Source: Phycisphaerae bacterium
GTDB lineage: Bacteria; Planctomycetota; Phycisphaerae; Sedimentisphaerales; Anaerobacaceae
Direction of reading: 5' to 3'
DNA: 64,000 nt
Assembly: GCA_021736645.1 (NCBI GenBank)
Contig: JAIPFM010000072.1
Location: 35,115-99,114, forward strand
A model generated the notes under the pieces. The model was given only the letters and a program-made list of their open reading frames with translations. It ran no database searches and was not told the origin of the DNA. This document shows, piece after piece, positions 43,395 through 51,845 of this stretch. The translations under genes and the position numbers were made by a program. Position 1 is the stretch's first letter; each line of letters opens with the position of its first letter.

Positions 43395-44732
43395 ATGGAA
43401 TATTTACTGCAAAGCACCAGTTTAACTCGACGAGCCTTTTGGCTCGTTGGGTTGAGGTGGTGGGCCATCATTGCCCTGGCAGGGGCCACGTTTGCCGCCA
43501 GTCGCTGGCTGAATGTGGGTCTGCCGGTGCATCGCATTTATGTGATCACGGCCTTGCTGCTGGTGTACAATGGTGTGCTATACGGTTTGTTGTCGTTTAT
43601 CCGTGTTCGAGAACAGGATAGACAACGGACCATCGGGGCCGTGATTTCCTGCCAGATCTCTGTGGACCTCATGATTCTGGCGACGATTCTGCATTATTCG
43701 GGGGGCATTGAAAATCCATTTCGGTCATTTTTTGTGTTTCACATGATTATTGCCAGTATCCTCTGTTCACGGATACAGAGCTACTGTCAGGCGACGTTGG
43801 CCATGTTCTTGTTTGGCGGGATTGTCCTGCTCGAGGCCCTGGGGAAGATTCCGCATTACAGTCTGACAGGATTCACCCAGGTTGTCCCTTATCAGCATAT
43901 CTCGTATGTCACGGGTATGTTGGGCGTTCTGGCGATGACACTCTACCTGGTGGTCTACATGACCACCTCCATTGCAGAACAACTGCGTTTGCGGCAGCAT
44001 GACCTGACCCAGGCGAATCGGCATCTGGAAGAGAAGGATGTCATCAAAAACCAGTATGTGCTTCGTGTCACTCACGACATCAAGGGGCACCTGGCCGCCA
44101 TCGACAGTTGCCTGGGACTGGTGCATGACGAGACTGTGGGGCCGCTCAATGAACAGCAGAAAGACCTCACCGGCAGGGCGTATCGACGCACGAACAAGTG
44201 TCTGGAATTTGTGCTGGCGCTGCTCAAGGTCACGCACATGAAACTCTCCGGCCGGATGGATGTGACCTGCTTTTCTCTGCGCACCTGTATTGCCAATGCC
44301 ATTGGGGCAGTGAAGCGCAGCGCCCAGGACAAGCACATTGAACTGCATTTCAACCTGGACAAGACTGTGGATCAGTACTGCGGTGAGGCCGTGATGATCG
44401 AAGAGACCCTCATGAACCTCCTGGTCAATGCCATCAAATATACACCCGAAGGAGGCCAGGTCACGATGACGGTCCGCGATCTTCCTGAGGTGGTTGAGGT
44501 CAGTGTTCAGGACACGGGGATCGGTATTCCTGAGTCTGACATGCCAAGAATATTTGAAGAGTTCTTCAGGGCACAAAATGCCAAGGCCACGGAAAAAGAC
44601 GGTACCGGTCTTGGGCTGTCCTTTGCCAAGCGAGTCATCGAACGCCACAAGGGGACCCTCACGGTCAAGAGCCGCCAACATGAAGGATCCACCTTTACCT
44701 TCACGCTTTCAAAAAACGCCTTCTCAGTTTAA
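43395..44732 (+). CDS. RegB-like membrane sensor histidine kinase
   Basis: A 445-residue membrane histidine kinase. The first ~195 residues contain about six hydrophobic segments. The loop after the fourth carries GGIENPF (103-109), an exact match to the GGxxNPF quinone-binding motif described for the redox kinase RegB/PrrB. A linker helix is followed by the H box RVTHDIKGHLAAI (H227), N box LMNLLVNAIKYTPEGG, G1 VQDTGIGIPESD, F box FEEFFRAQ and G2 GTGLGLSFAKRV. By homology of the motif, it may sense quinone-pool redox state. With the receiver protein next to it and hydrogenase plus Rex upstream, a role in redox control is the inference. Unlike the RegB/RegA pair, its partner lacks a DNA-binding domain. 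Confidence 0.85.
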   Translation: MEYLLQSTSLTRRAFWLVGLRWWAIIALAGATFAASRWLNVGLPVHRIYVITALLLVYNGVLYGLLSFIRVREQDRQRTIGAVISCQISVDLMILATILHYSGGIENPFRSFFVFHMIIASILCSRIQSYCQATLAMFLFGGIVLLEALGKIPHYSLTGFTQVVPYQHISYVTGMLGVLAMTLYLVVYMTTSIAEQLRLRQHDLTQANRHLEEKDVIKNQYVLRVTHDIKGHLAAIDSCLGLVHDETVGPLNEQQKDLTGRAYRRTNKCLEFVLALLKVTHMKLSGRMDVTCFSLRTCIANAIGAVKRSAQDKHIELHFNLDKTVDQYCGEAVMIEETLMNLLVNAIKYTPEGGQVTMTVRDLPEVVEVSVQDTGIGIPESDMPRIFEEFFRAQNAKATEKDGTGLGLSFAKRVIERHKGTLTVKSRQHEGSTFTFTLSKNAFSV

Positions 44733-44826
44733 TAGAGTCGCACGCTACCCCCCTCCGGTTCCCTTGTCATGCCGTGTTTTTCAAAAAAACGCCAGTCTTT
44801 CTTTTTTTGGCTGATTTGGATTTAAC

Positions 44827-44855
44827 TTGAACACAGGGGTCATTGTACGCATACT
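44827..44855 (+). promoter_or_regulatory. Weak candidate promoter of the hlyD-tolC pair
   Basis: TTGAAC (44827-44832), 17-bp spacer, CATACT (44850-44855); each hexamer is 4/6. The rest of the 44733-44990 gap is gene-free. T- and A-rich stretches after the kinase stop may include a terminator that I cannot resolve. Confidence 0.3.
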
Positions 44856-44990
44856 CTACATACCCGGGTGATAGTTGCGTGTTTCCAAGTGGTGGATTCC
44901 GGGTATCGTCCAATGCCTGACGCTGGTTCAAGACGGCCAGTCCGAGGGGCTTAGGAAAACAGCTTTTGGAATGTCACGAAAGGTGATCTG

Positions 44991-45815
44991 ATGAAGAAAA
45001 GGGGAATCATACTGTTGAGTTGTCTGGCTTGCACGACCCTGTATGCCCAGATTGACAATTCAAGCGTGTCTCCGCAAGGCATTCGCGCGGTGACCCGGCC
45101 CAGTGCAGATGTGCAATTGTCTTTTGTTCAGCCCGGACGCGTGGCCAGCATCATGCACAAGGACGGCGCCAAGATTCAAGCGGGTGAGGTGTTGGTTCAA
45201 TTGGATGACACTGTGGAACAGGTGCTGCTCGCTCAGATCGAAGCGGCCAGTCGAGACACCACACAGATCCAGGCCAGTCAGGCCTCTCTTGACCAGAAAA
45301 AGGTAGATCTCTCGAAAATGGAGACAGCCGCCATACACCGTGCTGTCACCCAGCTGGAGGTCGAGCATGCGAGACTGGATGTCACCATTGCGGAACTGGC
45401 TCTGCAGATGGCGGTGTTTGAACACGAGCAGGCCGTTCGGAAGTTTGAGGAAACTCAAAAACGTATCAATATGATGCGTCTGCTCAGCCCGATCAGCGGT
45501 ATTGTCGAGCAGATCCAGATTGAAGCGGGCGAAAGTGTGAATGCGCTGGACGATGTGATGCGTATTGTCCAGATCGATCCTCTGTGGATTGATGTATCGG
45601 TGCCTCTGCCGACAGCCCGATCCCTGGGCAAGGGCCAAGCGGTTCAGGTGGTGTTTCCATTGCCCAATGCGGAAACCACCGAAGGTCGCGTGACCTATGT
45701 GTCGTCTGTGGCCGATGCAGGCAGTGGTACACTCATTGTCAGAATCGAAGTGCCGAACAAGTCCGCTCGCCCTGCAGGGGAGCATGTGCGTGTCATTTAT
45801 TCATTGCCTCAATGA
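44991..45815 (+). CDS. HlyD/membrane-fusion-type periplasmic adaptor
   Basis: A 274-residue periplasmic adaptor with a signal peptide (MKKRGIILLSCLACTTLYA). The lipoyl-like half motif is FVQPGRVASIMHKDGAKIQAGEVLVQLDD; then a coiled-coil hairpin (about residues 75-165, rich in Ala/Gln/Glu) and the returning half MRLLSPISGIVEQIQIEAGESVNALDDVMRIVQ. A beta-barrel domain follows (WIDVSVPLPTARSLGKGQAVQVVFPLPN). Such adaptors bridge an inner-membrane pump to TolC. Here no inner-membrane transporter gene is adjacent. The TolC-like gene follows with a four-base overlap (ATGA), so the two are coupled. It is short compared with RND-type adaptors. Confidence 0.85.
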   Translation: MKKRGIILLSCLACTTLYAQIDNSSVSPQGIRAVTRPSADVQLSFVQPGRVASIMHKDGAKIQAGEVLVQLDDTVEQVLLAQIEAASRDTTQIQASQASLDQKKVDLSKMETAAIHRAVTQLEVEHARLDVTIAELALQMAVFEHEQAVRKFEETQKRINMMRLLSPISGIVEQIQIEAGESVNALDDVMRIVQIDPLWIDVSVPLPTARSLGKGQAVQVVFPLPNAETTEGRVTYVSSVADAGSGTLIVRIEVPNKSARPAGEHVRVIYSLPQ

Positions 45816-47521
45816 GGAGTCTGGGCCTTATGAAATCCTGTAATTCGTTGCACCTTATCCCGTGGGTCGCTTGTCTGATGCTGGTGACCGGATGCGTGTC
45901 TGACCGAGTAGAGAAGAAAAATGTGACCGACCGTTATCAGGGGGTACTGATGGGGCGGGGGCCGCTTGAACGCGAATCTGAATATGATGCCAACGAGCCC
46001 AATGACGTGGGCCTGGTCCGTCCTCTAGGCCGTTCCGTGATCAAGCCCTTGTCCACGGACCCTGATTTCTTTCAAACAGAAGGACCCAAAACGCTTGAGC
46101 TTTCCCTGGATGAAGCGATCCGTGCGGTTCTGACCAACAGTCCTGAAGTGCGTGTGATCAGTTATGATCCAGCCCTGGCAGAAGAGGAGATCCGGAAACA
46201 GGCCGCAGCCTTTGACCCCACGGCCTTTGGTGAAGCCCAATACGATAAAACAGATCGCATGAAAAGCTCGAACAGCGAGATTGGGCAGGCCGATGTGTAT
46301 CGGTTTGAATCAGGCGTGAGACGAAGGACCACCTGGGGCACGGAATGGTCCGCGAGCTATGCCATCACCAATAGCTGGGATGACTTGTCCACGCGTTTTC
46401 CTCCTTATACTGCAAGACGGTACGAGCCCGTGATGGTGTTCAGGCTCAAGCAGCCTCTGCTCCGGGATGCCTGGCAGCGTGTGAACATGGCCAATGTCGA
46501 CATATCCAGACTGCAGCACCGGATTGCCCTGCTCAGTTTTCAACAGAAGGCCGAAGATATGGTCACAGAAGCCATCGCCGCCTATTGGCAGTTGGCTCAG
46601 GCCAGGCAGGATCGAAGCACCTTCAAAGAGTTGCTGGATGCTGCCCAGCAGACCCTGGACAAGGTGCAGCGAAGGAGTGAGATTGATGCCACTGAGGTCC
46701 AGATCAGGCAGGCCATCGTGAGTGTCAGTGCTCGTAAAGCATTTCTCGTGCAGGCCGAAAAACAGGTGCAGGATGCCCAGGATACACTGGTGCGTCTGAT
46801 GGGCGACCCGGCCGTTGACTTGATTGATCACACGGAAATCATCCCCACGAGTAGGCCGTCTGAAACACTCAAGACTCTGAATGTGCAGGACATGATCGCT
46901 GTGGCACTGCAGCACAATCCTGTGATGCATCAGGTCAGGATGCGCGTGGATATTGCGGACATCAATATTGACGTGGCTGGCAATCAGAAGATGCCCAGGC
47001 TGGACCTCGTGGCCTCTGCCAGCACTCAGAGCATAGACCGTCACAGGGACATAGCCAACGATATCCTCCAGGAGTACAACTACAATAGCTACGGCATAGG
47101 CTTGACCATGGAAATCCCTCTGGGCAATCGAGCACGAATCGCCGAGTTGCGTTCGAGAAAATATGAACGCCTCAAGGCCGTGGCCGTGGTTCAGAATGTG
47201 GCAGATCAGGTGGCCGTCCAGACCAAGGAACGGATGCGTCGTATTGAGTCGAGTTTTGCGCAGATCAAGGTTCAGGAACAAGCCACTGAGGCTGCCACCT
47301 CGCAACTGCTGGCCCTGGAGGAATCAGAAAACATTCGTGAACGTCTGACACCGGAATACCTCCAGGTCAAGCTCCAGGCCCAGGAGGCCCTGGCCACGGC
47401 TCATCGCGCACGCGTCAGTGCGGTGGTGGAGTATAACGTGGCTCTGGCTCAATTGGCTCAAACTACAGGCCGTGTCCTGGAGCTGCATCGGGTCGGCGCG
47501 TTGGCACCAGACATTCCTTAG
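45812..47521 (+). CDS. TolC-type outer membrane channel lipoprotein
   Basis: Outer-membrane efflux/secretion channel of the TolC family. An N-terminal lipoprotein signal (LIPWVACLMLVTGC) predicts acylation at the Cys. Two OEP repeats follow: the first with LSLDEAIRAVLTNSPEVRV and long helices (AYWQLAQARQDRSTFKELLDAAQQTLD), the second with LNVQDMIAVALQHNPVMHQVRMRVDIADINIDVAGNQKMPRLDL and helices to VEYNVALAQLAQTTGRVLEL. Starts: ATG 45812 (ATGA overlap with the adaptor gene) or ATG 45830, ten bases after GAGGAG. 569 residues, longer than TolC because of a region near 130-215. It ends seven bases before the convergent SecA-like gene. With the adaptor it gives the outer half of a tripartite exporter. 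Confidence 0.87.
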   Translation: MRSLGLMKSCNSLHLIPWVACLMLVTGCVSDRVEKKNVTDRYQGVLMGRGPLERESEYDANEPNDVGLVRPLGRSVIKPLSTDPDFFQTEGPKTLELSLDEAIRAVLTNSPEVRVISYDPALAEEEIRKQAAAFDPTAFGEAQYDKTDRMKSSNSEIGQADVYRFESGVRRRTTWGTEWSASYAITNSWDDLSTRFPPYTARRYEPVMVFRLKQPLLRDAWQRVNMANVDISRLQHRIALLSFQQKAEDMVTEAIAAYWQLAQARQDRSTFKELLDAAQQTLDKVQRRSEIDATEVQIRQAIVSVSARKAFLVQAEKQVQDAQDTLVRLMGDPAVDLIDHTEIIPTSRPSETLKTLNVQDMIAVALQHNPVMHQVRMRVDIADINIDVAGNQKMPRLDLVASASTQSIDRHRDIANDILQEYNYNSYGIGLTMEIPLGNRARIAELRSRKYERLKAVAVVQNVADQVAVQTKERMRRIESSFAQIKVQEQATEAATSQLLALEESENIRERLTPEYLQVKLQAQEALATAHRARVSAVVEYNVALAQLAQTTGRVLELHRVGALAPDIP

Positions 47522-47528
47522 ACAGAGA

Positions 47529-49514
47529 TCACCAGGTGGGTGCGAACCCGAGTTGTTCTTCGAGCCATCGGTCGGTCTTCATGACACTCTTTCGCTGCCT
47601 GCGTGCCAGTGCCTGCGTGCGTTTTTGAGCGTGATGGAACACGGATCGTGTGATGGCCGAGGATTGATTGACGCCGAGTCGAAGGCTCAGTTTTCGGGCC
47701 CAGCGAGTTTGAGCGGCGGCATGGCGGGTGATCAGATCATCTTCCATGGACACAATGGCCCGGGCACTGCCCGGATCACCCTGGCGTGCGCACCGACCAA
47801 AGAGCTGGCGGTCAATTCGGTTGGATTCATTCTTTTCTGCACAGATCACATGCAGGCCTCCCAGGTCCGCGATACCCGGCCCGAGTTTGATGTCTGTGCC
47901 GCGTCCCGCCATGTTGGTGGCCACGGTGATGCGTCCGGCCTGGCCGGCAAAGGCCACGATCTTGGCTTCTTCCTGGTGACGCACTGCATTGAGTACCTCG
48001 TGCTCCAGTTGTTCTTGGGTCAACATGCGGCTCAACAATTCGCTGGTATGCACACTGCGCGTGCCAATGAGCACTGGGCGCCCCTGGCTATGCATGTGTT
48101 GGATCTCCGTGAGAATGGCAGCCCACTTGTGGGCCTGGTCACGCATGATCACATCAGGATAGAGTTTTCTCTGACAGGGTCTGTTCGGCGGAATCACGAC
48201 CACGGGCAGGTGATACACGGACCAGAACTCACGCCTGGCTTCCCACGCGGTCCCGGTCATGCCGGACAGGGTCCGGTACAGTCGGAAAAACCTCTGGAAA
48301 CTGATCCTGGCGTAGGTATCTTTAATGGGGGTTAGCTCCAGGCCTTCCTTGGCTTCAACAGCCTGATGCAGACCGTCACGCCACGATCGATCAGCCATCA
48401 ATCGCCCTGTAAAGTCGTCCACGATCACGACTTTCTTGTCTTGTACCACGTAATGTTTGTCCCTCTGGTAGAATTCTCTGGCAGTCAGGGCCTTGACAAT
48501 GAGTTCTTCACGACGACGGGGTGCCTTCCAGAGACCGTGTCCGGCATCTGCCCATTGGGACAGGGCGTCACGGCCCTGGGGCGTGAGTTCAATCTCTCGA
48601 TGGCGTGTGTTGACTCGATAGTCCAGGTCCGGCTGCAGGGACGTAGACAGGGAAGAGGCTTGCGCATACGCGTCCAACTGCTCGTTATTGGGGGCCGGGC
48701 CGGAGATGATTAACGGGGTGACTGATTCGTCAATGAGCACGGAGTCCGCTTCATCCACAATGGCATAATTCAGGCCTCGCTGCACCACGCGATTCAGCGT
48801 GCGGGAGGCGTCTGTTTTGAATCGAGACAAGAGGGCCATGTCTGAGGTCTTGATGGCGCCCAGTGCAATGCGGTCCCGCAGGAAATCAGCAGACACTTCC
48901 TTGTTCGTACAGTACGTGATGTCTGCCAGATAGGCGTGGTGCCGGTGATTCTGAGGCATCCCCTGTTCGATGTACGCGGCGTTGACACCACAAAACCGAT
49001 AAATATCGCCCATCCACTGGGCGTCTCGCTTGGCCAGGTAATCATTCACAGTGATGACGTGACATCCCAGGCCGCGCCACCCGGCAATGGTGGCAGGCAG
49101 TGTGGCAGTGAGGGTCTTTCCTTCACCTGTGCCCATTTCCGCAATACATCCATGGGTCAGGGCAAACGCGCCCATGACCTGAACGAGATACGGTCTTTCT
49201 CCGATCTGTCTGAAGGCCACTTCGCGGATCACGGCAAAGGCGCGTTCCAGATCCGCAGGCGTGTCTCTGTGGCGTCGAAACAGGCTGCGCAGCGATTCCA
49301 CTTCTTCATGCAGACAGCCATTGTTGATGTCCGCATAGCATTTTTCCAAATGCAATACCCGTTTGGCTTGCCTGAGGAAACGAAGCCTTCGGCCGGAGAG
49401 TCTGTCGAGTTCACCAAGACCTGTGTGACAGACCGCGTCCAGTCCTGTCAAAATCGGCTTTTCTGACACGCCATGATCAAGTGTATGCCATAAGACTGAC
49501 GGGTTCGCCTGCAT
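47529..49514 (-). CDS. Short SecA-like translocase ATPase (SecA paralogue)
   Basis: SecA family motor, 661 residues against about 900 for housekeeping SecA. Conserved: CIAEMGTGEGKTLTATLPA (Walker A, GTGEGKT 128-134), VITVNDYLAKRDAQWM, VDEADSVLIDESVTPLIISG (DEAD-type box 254-257), a preprotein cross-linking-domain-like insert followed by FTGRLMADRSWRDGLHQAVEAKEG, GMTGTAWEARREFW, ATNMAGRGTDIKLG and GGLHVICAEKNESNRIDRQLFGRCARQGDPGS. After SMEDDL only about 75 residues remain, so most of the helical scaffold and wing domains, the linker and the zinc tail of SecA are missing. The first ~60 residues are not SecA-like. It lies directly after the M50-HlyD gene with no gap. It is therefore likely a specialised motor rather than the essential SecA, though its substrate is inferred only from context. 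Confidence 0.88.
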   Translation of the reverse strand: MQANPSVLWHTLDHGVSEKPILTGLDAVCHTGLGELDRLSGRRLRFLRQAKRVLHLEKCYADINNGCLHEEVESLRSLFRRHRDTPADLERAFAVIREVAFRQIGERPYLVQVMGAFALTHGCIAEMGTGEGKTLTATLPATIAGWRGLGCHVITVNDYLAKRDAQWMGDIYRFCGVNAAYIEQGMPQNHRHHAYLADITYCTNKEVSADFLRDRIALGAIKTSDMALLSRFKTDASRTLNRVVQRGLNYAIVDEADSVLIDESVTPLIISGPAPNNEQLDAYAQASSLSTSLQPDLDYRVNTRHREIELTPQGRDALSQWADAGHGLWKAPRRREELIVKALTAREFYQRDKHYVVQDKKVVIVDDFTGRLMADRSWRDGLHQAVEAKEGLELTPIKDTYARISFQRFFRLYRTLSGMTGTAWEARREFWSVYHLPVVVIPPNRPCQRKLYPDVIMRDQAHKWAAILTEIQHMHSQGRPVLIGTRSVHTSELLSRMLTQEQLEHEVLNAVRHQEEAKIVAFAGQAGRITVATNMAGRGTDIKLGPGIADLGGLHVICAEKNESNRIDRQLFGRCARQGDPGSARAIVSMEDDLITRHAAAQTRWARKLSLRLGVNQSSAITRSVFHHAQKRTQALARRQRKSVMKTDRWLEEQLGFAPTW

Positions 49515-51704
49515 CTATATATAGAACCTCCGCTGGAATAACTGCCTGGCAGATTGGTACCATTGTCTGAGCAGGGGCTCAGAACCCAGGCGAATACGGG
49601 CCATCACTCTCTGACCCGCCATGACCCTGGTGGGAGTCTGTTCGTCCTGATCCAGTAGGATACGCACTTCAAAGACGCGTTCTGCAGTCTGGATTCTGCC
49701 CTGGGCCGTCTGCTTGACAGCCGTGCTGCCCCCGGCCGTATAACCCAGGGCCGTGGCAGGCAGGGAGGACTGGCCGGCCGGCGCGATCTTCTCGATGATC
49801 CCTTTCAGGCGGAGTCCGGGATACCCCTTGACCCGCAGGTCGACTCGTTTGTCTGCCTGGGTGAGTTGGGCTGCCATCGTCTGGGGCGTGGTGCCCACCA
49901 CGATGAGTTGATCAAAAAGTCCGACCTGGCCCACTGGCATACCCCGCTCCAGATAGGTGGCGCCGGATTTATGGATATTCGGCGAGAACCAGGTGCCTTC
50001 CTCAGGTGTGTGAATGTTGAGCGCGGCAATCTGAGAGGCCACGCGCCGGATCTGCTCGTCAAGTGCGCGGATCTGTTCATCTATGATCTGTGTGGCAGCC
50101 GCTTCCTTGAGTTCTGCCACTCGCCTGAGTGTCTCCAGCCGTGCATGCTCCGCAGCGAGTGACTGCTGCTGCGCGATAAGCTTGCGGTTTTTCAGGTTTA
50201 CGAGAGGAGAGCCATCCGGGGAAACCGAGGTGCCTGACAGGGCGAAACCTGTAATAAAGCCGTTTTCCTGTGTGTACACAGTGGCCAGATCATTGGGCTC
50301 AATAATCCCTTCCAATCGGCAGTAATCGGGTACCTGTATCAATCCCAGGCTGTAAATCAAACCACCGAGGCACAATGAAAAGCTGACAATGGCCCTGGTC
50401 CTGTGGCGCGTCAACTCCTGGCTGGTAAACAGGTATTTCATGAATTTTGCCACTGGCACAAACACCCACGCCACAACCGCTGAAAACGCAAAGATCGGGA
50501 CGACCAGGGAAAACTGTTCGGGTAGTCGATCCTTGAGATACAGCAGGATTCGTACGCAGATAAAGAAGCGATACGCGGTGGAGGCAATGCCGTAAAAGAG
50601 GAACCATATACGTTCGCCCCAGGTATAGGCCGGATTGGTGGTCTGCTTGAGCCCCCAGGAATAACGTTTGACGAGATAATATAGATAGGCCTTGGACCGA
50701 TTACCCAGGTTGGGTATCTCGATCAGGTCGGACAGCACATAGTAGGCATCAAAACGCAGTAGTGCATTACCATTGAACAGCAGGGTCGACACACTGGCCA
50801 CAAAGATCACATTATACGCCACAATGTGGACCGTGCCTGTGGAGGTGCTGGCCCAGACAATCGCGGCGATGGCGGCCAAAGCCAGTTCTGCCAGGATGCC
50901 GGCCAGGCCAACGATCGCTCGATGCCACTTGCTGGAAAAGGCCCAGGCGCTGGATGCGTCTACATAAGGCAAGGGGAAAAACACGAGAAACATCACACCC
51001 ATGGTGTGGACCTCGCCGCCATTCTTATTGAGCTTTCCGAATTTCTTGCACGCAAAGGCATGGCTGAATTCGTGAATGACCTTGATGATGATCATGGTGA
51101 GATACAGGTAGAGCAGATTGCCTGGTGCCAGTACATCCTGGCTCTGAGCCATGAGTTCACTGAAATTGCTCACCACATAATAGAGACCTGTACTGATCAG
51201 GGCCAGCCACAGGACCATCCCAACGCCCGTAAAAAACAAGCCAAAGACCTTGACCCACGCATTGAGCATCCAGTCCGGGTCCAGCAGGGGGATCCTGATA
51301 TAGAGGAGATTCATGAAATAGCTTTGAACCTCACGTTTCACACGTTTCTGATAGCGTTCAAACAGGGCTGCGGCGTCCGGTGCCAGATCCACATACAGCA
51401 GATTACTGCTGTACAGCTGGCCGAGAATCTGGATGACTTCCCCCTGGGTGGGGGCGCTGTCACCCTGTTGTTCGTTGCAGATGTCCCAGGCCTGGGCTAC
51501 TGTGCGGTGGCCGTTTAACAGCCCGACAAACGCATAGGCCTCTGCACTGAGTCGTGAGTACTGGTTATTGGCCGTATTCTCGATAACATGCCATAACTGA
51601 CCTCGATATACCTGCCTGTAGACCTTCACAGACGTGAGCAGTCGCGGATGCAGACCGGAGATGCGGTACCATGCTTCATGAAATGTGGGACGATTCGTTG
51701 CCAT
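49515..51704 (-). CDS. PqqD-like / M50 metalloprotease / HlyD fusion membrane protein
   Basis: A 729-residue inner-membrane protein. Residues about 25-105 resemble a PqqD-type peptide-binding winged helix (VYRGQLWHVIENTANNQYSR…GEVIQILGQLYSSNLLYVD). A multi-pass region (about 155-470) holds the zinc motif IHEFSHAFACKKFG (H211, E212, H215) and the second M50 motif NGNALLRFDAYYVLSD (D319 as third ligand), as in site-2-protease-like peptidases with this layout. After the last helix (about 450-465), a HlyD-like periplasmic arm begins (CRLEGIIEPNDLATVYTQENGFITGF), with a coiled coil (about 510-570) and a beta-barrel. The family occurs with peptide or bacteriocin export. The N-terminal domain suggests recognition of a leader, here plausibly the LEPR-XLL region. 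It lies directly upstream of the SecA-like gene. Confidence 0.87.
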   Translation of the reverse strand: MATNRPTFHEAWYRISGLHPRLLTSVKVYRQVYRGQLWHVIENTANNQYSRLSAEAYAFVGLLNGHRTVAQAWDICNEQQGDSAPTQGEVIQILGQLYSSNLLYVDLAPDAAALFERYQKRVKREVQSYFMNLLYIRIPLLDPDWMLNAWVKVFGLFFTGVGMVLWLALISTGLYYVVSNFSELMAQSQDVLAPGNLLYLYLTMIIIKVIHEFSHAFACKKFGKLNKNGGEVHTMGVMFLVFFPLPYVDASSAWAFSSKWHRAIVGLAGILAELALAAIAAIVWASTSTGTVHIVAYNVIFVASVSTLLFNGNALLRFDAYYVLSDLIEIPNLGNRSKAYLYYLVKRYSWGLKQTTNPAYTWGERIWFLFYGIASTAYRFFICVRILLYLKDRLPEQFSLVVPIFAFSAVVAWVFVPVAKFMKYLFTSQELTRHRTRAIVSFSLCLGGLIYSLGLIQVPDYCRLEGIIEPNDLATVYTQENGFITGFALSGTSVSPDGSPLVNLKNRKLIAQQQSLAAEHARLETLRRVAELKEAAATQIIDEQIRALDEQIRRVASQIAALNIHTPEEGTWFSPNIHKSGATYLERGMPVGQVGLFDQLIVVGTTPQTMAAQLTQADKRVDLRVKGYPGLRLKGIIEKIAPAGQSSLPATALGYTAGGSTAVKQTAQGRIQTAERVFEVRILLDQDEQTPTRVMAGQRVMARIRLGSEPLLRQWYQSARQLFQRRFYI

Positions 51705-51712
51705 AATAGAAT

Positions 51713-51831
51713 GGTTTTCAGTGTTTGGTTTTCAGTTTTCAGCAATTGAATGGGCTTTGCCCATGCTTTTCTCAGCTCTCAGCTCTCAGCTCTCAGGTTT
51801 CAGCTCTCAGGTTTCAGGTTTCAGGTTTTAG
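51713..51831. repeat. Heptamer arrays (GTTTTCA, CTCAGCT, CAGGTTT families)
   Basis: The gap between the GAF-HlyD and M50 genes is almost wholly degenerate 7-bp repeats: TTTTCAG units at 51713-51742, then CTCAGCT repeated about four times (51771-51795) blending into CAGGTTT/CAGCTCT units to 51831. There is no coding potential. The same style of repeat is found at 4609, 10401 and inside the giant gene. Confidence 0.8.
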
Positions 51832-51845
51832 CCATCGGCCTTTTG

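Noticed and set aside
51713..51831. Possible CRISPR array
   Set aside because: Units are 7 bp, directly adjacent, degenerate and without spacers; no cas genes are in the window.
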